A program made the position numbers and the translations under genes. A DNA stretch of 64,000 nt from Nocardiopsis ansamitocini (GTDB lineage: Bacteria; Actinomycetota; Actinomycetes; Streptosporangiales; Streptosporangiaceae): positions 609,299 through 673,298 of the forward strand of contig NZ_BSQG01000001.1 of assembly GCF_030268225.1 (NCBI RefSeq), given 5' to 3'. The notes under the pieces were generated by a model that saw only the letters and a program-made list of their open reading frames with translations, was not told the DNA's origin and searched no databases. Numbering within the stretch: the stretch's first letter is position 1; each line of letters starts with the position of its first letter. This document shows, one piece after another, positions 59,292 through 64,000 of this stretch.

Positions 59292-59909
59292 ATGAGTGGA
59301 TTCGAGGGGCCGGCACCCGTGTGGATCGTGTCGGGCGCGCCGGGCGCGGGCAAGTCGACGGTGGGCGCACTGCTACTGGAGAGACTCCGTCCGGTGCCCG
59401 CCCTACTGGACAAGGACACCCTTTACGGAGGTTTCGCCGCGGCGGTACTGCACGCCCATGGCCGGCCCTACGGAGAACGAGAGGGGCCCTGGTACGACGA
59501 ACATGTGAAAGTCCATGAGTACGGAGGTCTGACGGCAGCGACCCGCCAGGTCCGCGGGGCCGGGTGCCCGGTACTGCTGGACGCACCCTTCACCGGTCAG
59601 ATCCGCGATCGTGCACGGTGGCGTTCCTGGGTCGCCGAGCTGGGCGGGGAACCGGTGCGGCTGCTCTGGGTGCGCTGCGCACCGGCCACCCTCAGGCAGC
59701 GACTGACCGCACGCGGCCGGCACAACGATGCCGGCAAGCTCGCGGAATTCGATGCCTTCGTCGCGCGGATCCGCCCGGACGAGCCGCCAGCCGCCCCGCA
59801 CTGGGAGGTGGACAACAACGAAGGAGCAGTACCGCTGGGCCGACAGTTGGACGCACTGCTGGCTGCCGACCGGCAGCAGCCTGGTGAACATGGACTTCAC
59901 CCCCGCTGA
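59292..59909 (+). CDS. P-loop AAA/kinase-like protein
   Basis: 205 aa. Walker [19 protein letters not shown] at residues 14-31 and a start [13 protein letters not shown] typical of small nucleotide or antibiotic kinases of the AAA_33/zeta-toxin-like group. [13 protein letters not shown] supplies the Asp that usually binds substrate. [20 protein letters not shown] is the arginine-rich lid region, as in gluconate or shikimate kinase-type folds. Target unknown. Divergent from the PIG-L gene; a short ORF follows. Confidence 0.8.
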   Translation: MSGFEGPAPVWIVSGAPGAGKSTVGALLLERLRPVPALLDKDTLYGGFAAAVLHAHGRPYGEREGPWYDEHVKVHEYGGLTAATRQVRGAGCPVLLDAPFTGQIRDRARWRSWVAELGGEPVRLLWVRCAPATLRQRLTARGRHNDAGKLAEFDAFVARIRPDEPPAAPHWEVDNNEGAVPLGRQLDALLAADRQQPGEHGLHPR

Positions 59910-59974
59910 CGCCATGCCGGCCTGCGACATCGTCATCGACATGGCCTGTGACAGCCATCGCGGCTGGGAGGGCG

Positions 59975-60160
59975 TTGGACCAGGAACAGGAGGAGTCCGC
60001 CGGCCGGCGCTCCCGTTTCCAGAACGAGTTGCTGCCCGAGCTCGCCCCGGAGCTCCGAGCCGTGTCCCACGCCATGATCAACGCCGTTCTCCGCGAGTGG
60101 TTCGCCAAGAGACTGGTGGTCGCCCTCGACGGGATCACGGTACGTCTGGCACCACGCTGA
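59975..60160 (+). CDS. Small hypothetical protein
   Basis: 61 aa from a TTG at 59975 preceded by GGGAGGG at five bases; a GTG at 59948 is the alternative. Starts MDQEQEESAGRRSRFQNELL and continues with two predicted amphipathic helices (LPELAPELRAVSHAMINAVL; WFAKRLVVALDGITVRL). Composition is protein-like and its end lies only eight bases from the convergent kinase stop. No family recognised. Expression is uncertain. Confidence 0.45.
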   Translation: MDQEQEESAGRRSRFQNELLPELAPELRAVSHAMINAVLREWFAKRLVVALDGITVRLAPR

Positions 60161-60168
60161 ACCGCGGC

Positions 60169-61545
60169 TCAGCCGGTCGCACCGCCCCGGCCCGAAAACG
60201 CCAGCCCGATGCCGTACATGCCGGGGTCGAGGGTACTGCGCGGAGCACTCTGACCGCCCTGCTGGGAGAGGTAGAACGCCACTCCCGCCGCCACCACCGT
60301 GCCCACCAGCAGCAGGATTCCCAGGAACAGCAGCACACCTGAGGAGCGGCCGGCTCCTGCCTGCCGCGGCCGCGCGAACCCCGTGGAGGGCGGATGGTTC
60401 GTCTGCCCCGCCGGAGGCACGGTGGGCGGCCCCGACCTCAGCGGTGCAAAGCGCGGCGGATATGCGACCGGGCCGCCGGGCGGATAGGTCCCCGGCCCGC
60501 CGGGCGGTGCACCGTTCCCTCCGGTGGCCGGGTGGGCCACCGGAGCGTACGCACCTGGCGGGAACGGCGTCGAGGGGCCGGCGGTCGCGGGACGGGACGG
60601 CTCCGGCCGGCGGGCGACCGCCGGCGGCCGGTTGCCCGCCGCGACCATCGCCCCCGCCTGAAGGGTGGGGGTGGGAAGCTCTGCCGGCACAGGGACCGGG
60701 CGTGCCGTTCCCTCTGCCGGGCTTTCGGGGGACGGCGGGGTTCCACCGCTGAGCACGCTCATGAGGACCGCCGCAGCGGTGGGCCTGGCCGCGGGATCCT
60801 TGGCGAGGCACTGTTCGACGAGGGCGCGCAGTGGACCGGTGAGCCCGCCCAGATCGGGGGGCAGAGTGGTGACCCGGTGGATGACGCTGGGCAGCGAGTC
60901 CTGGCCGTGGGGCGGGGTGGCCGTCGCCGCGAACACGATGGTCGCCCCCCAGGCGAAGACGTCGGCTTCGGGGCCCAGCGTCCCACCCGCGACCTGCTCG
61001 GGGGCCATGTAGGAAGGGGTGCCCGCGATGGTGTCGGTGTGGATGGAACGGTCCAGCGCGCGGGCGATGCCGAAATCGATGACGCGCGGGCCGTCCGGCC
61101 CCAACAGTACGTTGCCCGGCTTGAAGTCGCGGTGCACGATACCGGCGCGGTGGATCGCGGCCAGCGCGGTGATGGTGCCCACCGCCAAACGCTCCAGGCG
61201 GGAGCCGGTCAGTGGTCCCTCGTCGCGGATGACGGCGTGCAGGGAGGGACCGTCGATGAACTCGCTGACCACGTACGGCGGATCGCCGGTGACGTCGGCG
61301 TCCAGGACCTGGGCGGTGCAGAACCGGGCTACCCGGCGCGCGGTCTCGACCTCCTTGACCAATTGGGCGCGTAGCGCAAAATCGTGCAGGAGGTCGGTGT
61401 GCAGCAGCTTGACCGCGGCCAGTCCGCCCCGGGCGTCGGTCCCCAGGTAGACAACGCCCTGCCCGCCTTCTCCCAGCCGGGCGGTCAACGTATAGGCGCC
61501 CACCCGCTGGGGGTCGCTGTCGAGCAGCGGTGCGGTGGCGGTCAT
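60169..61545 (-). CDS. Membrane-anchored Ser/Thr protein kinase
   Basis: 458 aa from the ATG at 61545 with GGAGG upstream. Hanks-type kinase domain (about 15-270): glycine loop RLGEGGQGVVYLG, ATP Lys in AAVKLLH, catalytic HRDFKPGNVLL, IDFGIA (DFG), GTPSYMAPEQ and DVFAWGATIVFAA. Then a Pro/Gly/Ala-rich linker of about 110 residues and one transmembrane helix (about 410-432, SGVLLFLGILLLVGTVVAAG). Only about 25 residues lie outside, so unlike PknB it has no PASTA or other visible sensor. Phosphorylation targets unknown. The stop is eight bases from that of the convergent small ORF. Confidence 0.92.
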   Translation of the reverse strand: MTATAPLLDSDPQRVGAYTLTARLGEGGQGVVYLGTDARGGLAAVKLLHTDLLHDFALRAQLVKEVETARRVARFCTAQVLDADVTGDPPYVVSEFIDGPSLHAVIRDEGPLTGSRLERLAVGTITALAAIHRAGIVHRDFKPGNVLLGPDGPRVIDFGIARALDRSIHTDTIAGTPSYMAPEQVAGGTLGPEADVFAWGATIVFAATATPPHGQDSLPSVIHRVTTLPPDLGGLTGPLRALVEQCLAKDPAARPTAAAVLMSVLSGGTPPSPESPAEGTARPVPVPAELPTPTLQAGAMVAAGNRPPAVARRPEPSRPATAGPSTPFPPGAYAPVAHPATGGNGAPPGGPGTYPPGGPVAYPPRFAPLRSGPPTVPPAGQTNHPPSTGFARPRQAGAGRSSGVLLFLGILLLVGTVVAAGVAFYLSQQGGQSAPRSTLDPGMYGIGLAFSGRGGATG

Positions 61546-61776
61546 CAGTCCTCCGTCGTCGGCGGCGCGCTCCACACCTCGAGGAGAGGCAGGACCTGCT
61601 CTGTTGAGCGCTCGGATACTCGGTTTCGTTGGGTACGGCGTCCGGAGCGACGCACAGGTTCCTTGATTTACCGGAAAGATATAGCTCGCGCAAAAATGCG
61701 CGACTACGTCGCTAAAAATGAGAAAACCTTACGAGGTGATCAGATCGCACCGCTTTACGGCGACTACGATCGTCAT

Positions 61777-62304
61777 ATGACGGCACCCTTGCGCACCGAG
61801 CGACTACTGATCCGGGACTGGGGCACTGACGACGCCGAGGCCGCCTTCGCGGTCTACGGCTCTCCCGAGGTGGCACGCTGGCTGACGCCGGTGATGCGCA
61901 CCGTGGACGACGTATCGGCGATGCGCTCGGTCCTGGAGGCATGGGTGGAGGCTCAACCCAACCTGATTCCGCCGGCCGGGCGGTGGGCGGTGGTCCGCGA
62001 GACCGACGGCCAGGTGATCGGTGGGCTGTCCCTGCGGTTGCTGCCTCCGTTCGAGGAGGACTTCGAGCTCAACTGGCAGCTGCGCCCCGACGCATGGGGC
62101 CAGGGCTACGCCACCGAGGCGAGCCGCGCACTCATCAGCTGGGCGTTCAGCCAGGGCCTGGAGGAGCTGTTCGCGGTGGCCCGGCCGAGTAACCAGCGCG
62201 CGATCCAGACCGCACGCCGGCTGGGAATGGAGTGGGTCGGCGAGACCGACAAGTACTACGAACTGCGCTTGCAGGCGTTCCGTCTCCGCCCGGGCGACAT
62301 GTGA
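61777..62304 (+). CDS. GNAT N-acetyltransferase (RimJ/RimL type)
   Basis: 175 aa. Starts with the family pattern LRTERLLIRDWGTDDAEAAF. The acetyl-CoA loop is DAWGQGYATEASRALISWAF (canonical RxxGxG/A pattern with Asp-Ala in place of Arg), and the closing SNQRAIQTARRLGMEWVGE is the RimJ/L block that usually modifies ribosomal proteins or small amines. Substrate unknown. No Shine-Dalgarno; TACGAT (61765-61770) ends six bases before the ATG, indicating a leaderless mRNA. An in-frame ATG at 61695 would place the start upstream of that promoter. Confidence 0.88.
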   Translation: MTAPLRTERLLIRDWGTDDAEAAFAVYGSPEVARWLTPVMRTVDDVSAMRSVLEAWVEAQPNLIPPAGRWAVVRETDGQVIGGLSLRLLPPFEEDFELNWQLRPDAWGQGYATEASRALISWAFSQGLEELFAVARPSNQRAIQTARRLGMEWVGETDKYYELRLQAFRLRPGDM

Positions 62305-62377
62305 CCTGACCGCACCCGGTCGGCTTCCTGCCGTGTGCCCCTACGCTCGGGCACCGGTACTCGGGACCCGGTTCTTC

Positions 62378-62420
62378 AGTTGATCCGTCGGCGCGAATCC
62401 CCCGCGCCGACGGATCAACT
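62378..62420. terminator. Bidirectional terminator (18-bp perfect inverted repeat)
   Basis: AGTTGATCCGTCGGCGCG (62378-62395) is exactly inverted at 62403-62420, with a seven-base loop, between the convergent acetyltransferase genes. Confidence 0.8.
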
Positions 62421-62437
62421 GCGAGCAATCGCGCGGG

Positions 62438-62734
62438 CTAGTCGGCCGTGGTGCCGTAGAGGACGTCGGCATACTCCCGATGCCGGGCGATCCATCCCTG
62501 GTAGAACGGGCACACCGGGAGCACCGGCAGCCCTTCCGCGCGGGCCGCGTCCAGCGAGGCCCGGACCAGCGCGCTGCCTACCCCCTTGCCCTCGAAGGCC
62601 GGATCCACCTCGGTATGGGTGAAGGTGATCAGTTCGGCGGTGCGGATGTAGTCGGCGAAACCGGCGAGCGCACCGTCCTGGTGCGCCTCGAACCGCTTGC
62701 TCTCGGGCACATCGACTACGGTCAGTTCACTCAT
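62438..62734 (-). CDS. Small GNAT-like acetyltransferase (YjdJ type)
   Basis: 98 aa with AGGAG before the ATG. A minimal GNAT of the COG2388/YjdJ kind: ELITFTHTEVDPAFEGKGVG holds the acetyl-CoA loop (GKGVGSALV), followed by LPVLPVCPFYQGWIARHREY, the diagnostic C-P-F/Y-x3-W/Y block. These proteins lack the N-terminal half of larger GNATs, and no substrate is known. Convergent with the larger GNAT gene. Confidence 0.88.
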   Translation of the reverse strand: MSELTVVDVPESKRFEAHQDGALAGFADYIRTAELITFTHTEVDPAFEGKGVGSALVRASLDAARAEGLPVLPVCPFYQGWIARHREYADVLYGTTAD

Positions 62735-62869
62735 CGAACGCTCCTGGTCAAAAGTGCGGGCCTCTCGGTCGAGAGCTCCCGTGGGCGGGGCGTCTCGCCC
62801 TTTTCATCTTCTACCCATCACAGGGCCTCGGGCGGAACGGTCCTCCCCGCCGAGCAGGCGAAGCACAAA

Positions 62870-62888
62870 TCAGGTTAGGCTTACCTGA
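62870..62888. promoter_or_regulatory. Iron box (IdeR/DmdR-type)
   Basis: TCAGGTTAGGCTTACCTGA closely matches the actinobacterial iron-box consensus TTAGGTTAGGCTAACCTAA and is nearly palindromic. It lies about 70 bases before the siderophore-interacting protein gene, so that gene should be repressed when ferrous iron is plentiful. Confidence 0.85.
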
Positions 62889-62957
62889 AATTGTGGTGCG
62901 TTCTCGCGTTCCGCGATCCCTGTTCTCCGCCGCGATCTCCACCAGGGAGTTGGTCTC

Positions 62958-63737
62958 GTGCCTGCACGCCCCAGTGCCCGCGCCGCGCTCGTCGAAGTGT
63001 CGGCTGTCCGCCGGGTCAGCCCCCAGATGGCCCGTGTCACCTTCACCGGCCCCGGCGTCACCGGGCTTCCCGCACGCGGCTACGACCACTGGTTCCGGTT
63101 TTTCCTGCCCCTCAACGACCAGCAGGACCCGGTACTCCCGGCCACCGAGGACTGGTGGAACGAGTGGAAGGCGATGCCGGAGAACGTGCGTCCGGTGATT
63201 CGCAACTACACCGTCCGGCAGCACCGGCCCCGGGCCGGTGAGATCGACGTGGACTTCGTCCTGCACGGCGACACCGGACCTGCGACGCGCTGGGCGAGCC
63301 GGGCGCAACCGGGCGACCGTGCCGGCCTGCTGGAACAAGGGATCATGTTCGATCGCGCCGCGCACCCCGGCCGACCACTCATCGCCGGTGACGAGACAGC
63401 GCTGCCCGCGATCGCCGGAATCATGGCGAGCCTGGAACACGACGACCGGGCCGAGGTCTACATCGAGGTTGCCGACGCCGCCGAGGAGCAGGAACTGGCA
63501 GCGCCGCCGGGCGTACGAGTCCACTGGATCCACCGGTCCGAAGGACCCGAGAACGGTGTGCTGGACGCCATCCGCCGCGCCGAACTCCCCGCCGACCTCG
63601 GGCATACCTGGCTCGCGGGCGAGTCCTCCGTCGTGACCTCGGTCCGTCGCCACCTGGTCAACGACCGGGGCGTCGCCAAGAAGGACATCTCCTTCTGCGG
63701 CTACTGGCGCCGCGACAAGAGCGTGGACGAGGCGTAG
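62958..63737 (+). CDS. Siderophore-interacting protein (FAD/NAD(P)H ferric reductase)
   Basis: 259 aa from a GTG with AGGGAG eight bases upstream. FAD-binding 9/SIP fold: VSPQMARVTFTGPGVTG, the flavin motif RNYTVRQHRP (RxYT), the TRWASRAQPGDRAGLLEQG loop and the NAD(P)H domain with LIAGDETALPAIAGIMASLE and HTWLAGESSVVTSVRRHL, ending in FCGYWRRDKS. Reduces ferric siderophore complexes in the cytoplasm to release iron. ViuB/YqjH-like, normal length. Iron control is indicated by the upstream iron box. No siderophore synthesis or uptake genes are in the window. Confidence 0.93.
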   Translation: MPARPSARAALVEVSAVRRVSPQMARVTFTGPGVTGLPARGYDHWFRFFLPLNDQQDPVLPATEDWWNEWKAMPENVRPVIRNYTVRQHRPRAGEIDVDFVLHGDTGPATRWASRAQPGDRAGLLEQGIMFDRAAHPGRPLIAGDETALPAIAGIMASLEHDDRAEVYIEVADAAEEQELAAPPGVRVHWIHRSEGPENGVLDAIRRAELPADLGHTWLAGESSVVTSVRRHLVNDRGVAKKDISFCGYWRRDKSVDEA

Positions 63738-63748
63738 CACCGTACCTT

Positions 63749-63780
63749 GGGCCCGGGGCGCACCGCGCACCACCGGGCCC
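63749..63780. terminator. Hairpin between SIP and BRCT genes
   Basis: GGGCCCGG (63749-63756) pairs with CCGGGCCC (63773-63780) between the two convergent stops. Confidence 0.6.
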
Positions 63781-63784
63781 TCGG

Positions 63785-64000
63785 CTACCCCAGCCTGCGG
63801 GTGAACTCCGCCTCGGAGACGACCTCGATGCGCTGCCCCTTGGCCGCGTACGCCTCGGCCTGACGATGCTTGGCCGTCTTGGCCCCATCGACCGCGCCGG
63901 TCACCAGCACGTTGGTCTTCTTGGTGACGTTCTTGGCGGGGACACCGCCGGCTGCCGCGATGCGCTTCCACGCCTCGATCTTGGACATCCCCGCCAGGTC
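63785..64000 (-). CDS. C-terminal BRCT domain of a gene running off the right edge
   Basis: Only the last 71 codons are visible, and the frame is open to the edge. The sequence (DLAGMSKIEAWKRIAAAGG, then VPAKNVTKKTNVLVTG and IEVVSEAEFTRRL) is the end of a BRCT domain: the GG turn, the TxxLVTG strand and the closing SEAEF helix. In actinobacteria such a C-terminal BRCT occurs in DnaQ-like 3'-5' exonuclease proteins and in NAD-dependent DNA ligases. The short TG-to-end arrangement fits the exonuclease type slightly better, but the main domain lies outside the window. Confidence 0.75.
   Translation of the reverse strand, partial: DLAGMSKIEAWKRIAAAGGVPAKNVTKKTNVLVTGAVDGAKTAKHRQAEAYAAKGQRIEVVSEAEFTRRLG

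Noticed and set aside
1-64000. tRNA genes, CRISPR arrays, transposases, integrases or attachment repeats
   Set aside because: I looked for T-loop motifs, regularly spaced repeats and recombinase signatures and saw none; inverted repeats found are terminators or operators.

Overview
The window is visibly GC-rich (about 70% by eye, not counted), with many GTG/TTG starts, ATGA/GTGA gene overlaps and actinobacterial families (DUF6461, CGNR zinc finger, DUF4031, PAC2, PIG-L, CYP154/CYP157-like P450s, AsnC-linked keto-acid dehydrogenase). A perfect 14-bp palindrome at 62-75 matches the CelR operator described in Thermobifida fusca, and a GH2 beta-mannosidase cluster with its own LacI regulator lies at 33-43 kb. 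A biomass-degrading Nocardiopsaceae member (Thermobifida or a close relative) fits best. This is inference, not a database match.

Layout. 0-3 kb: control region of a CelR-type gene lying off the left end, then the methionine importer metNIQ on the minus strand. 3-7.5 kb: a secreted cell-wall-peptidase-like protein, a small membrane protein, an anchored DUF3558-like protein and a PfkB sugar kinase. 7.6-10.4 kb: cobalamin-independent methionine synthase metE behind a cobalamin riboswitch, with a short leader ORF between them. 10.7-18.5 kb: NodB lipoprotein, DUF6461, pyrD-PAC2, an ABC-class ATPase and an ADP-ribosylglycohydrolase. 18.7-22.8 kb: an AsnC/Lrp regulator divergent from a three-gene E1alpha/E1beta/E2 2-oxoacid dehydrogenase operon. 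23-26.2 kb: a D-threonine-aldolase-fold protein, an odd C-terminally anchored protein, a lower-GC gap and a tightly divergent zinc-ribbon/CGNR pair. 26.3-32.1 kb: tctCBA tricarboxylate transporter divergent from a CitAB-like two-component system. 32.2-33.2 kb: DUF4031 and an HD-domain protein.

33.4-44.8 kb is the best-defined regulatory unit. Beta-mannosidase, an Opp/Dpp-type five-gene ABC importer and a LacI repressor each carry an AACCGGTT palindrome, placed between the -35 and -10 of the three predicted promoters. The genes probably import and hydrolyse manno-oligosaccharides under this LacI protein. 45-55 kb holds a ROK regulator with a YtfQRT/YjfF-like sugar ABC operon ending in a Gfo/Idh/MocA oxidoreductase, followed by a VOC protein, a DeoR regulator and a GDPD-family protein that lacks two metal-binding glutamates. 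55-59.2 kb: TetR, two overlapping P450s (one lacking the ExxR arginine) and a PIG-L protein. 59.3-64 kb: a P-loop kinase-like protein, a small ORF, a Ser/Thr kinase, two GNAT proteins, an iron-box-controlled siderophore-interacting protein and the 3' end of a BRCT-domain gene.

I saw no tRNA, rRNA, CRISPR array, insertion sequence or prophage. No clearly new multi-gene system is evident. The observations most worth checking are the AACCGGTT regulon, the ExxR-less P450 pair, the degenerate GDPD, the metE leader ORF and the anchored protein without a signal peptide.
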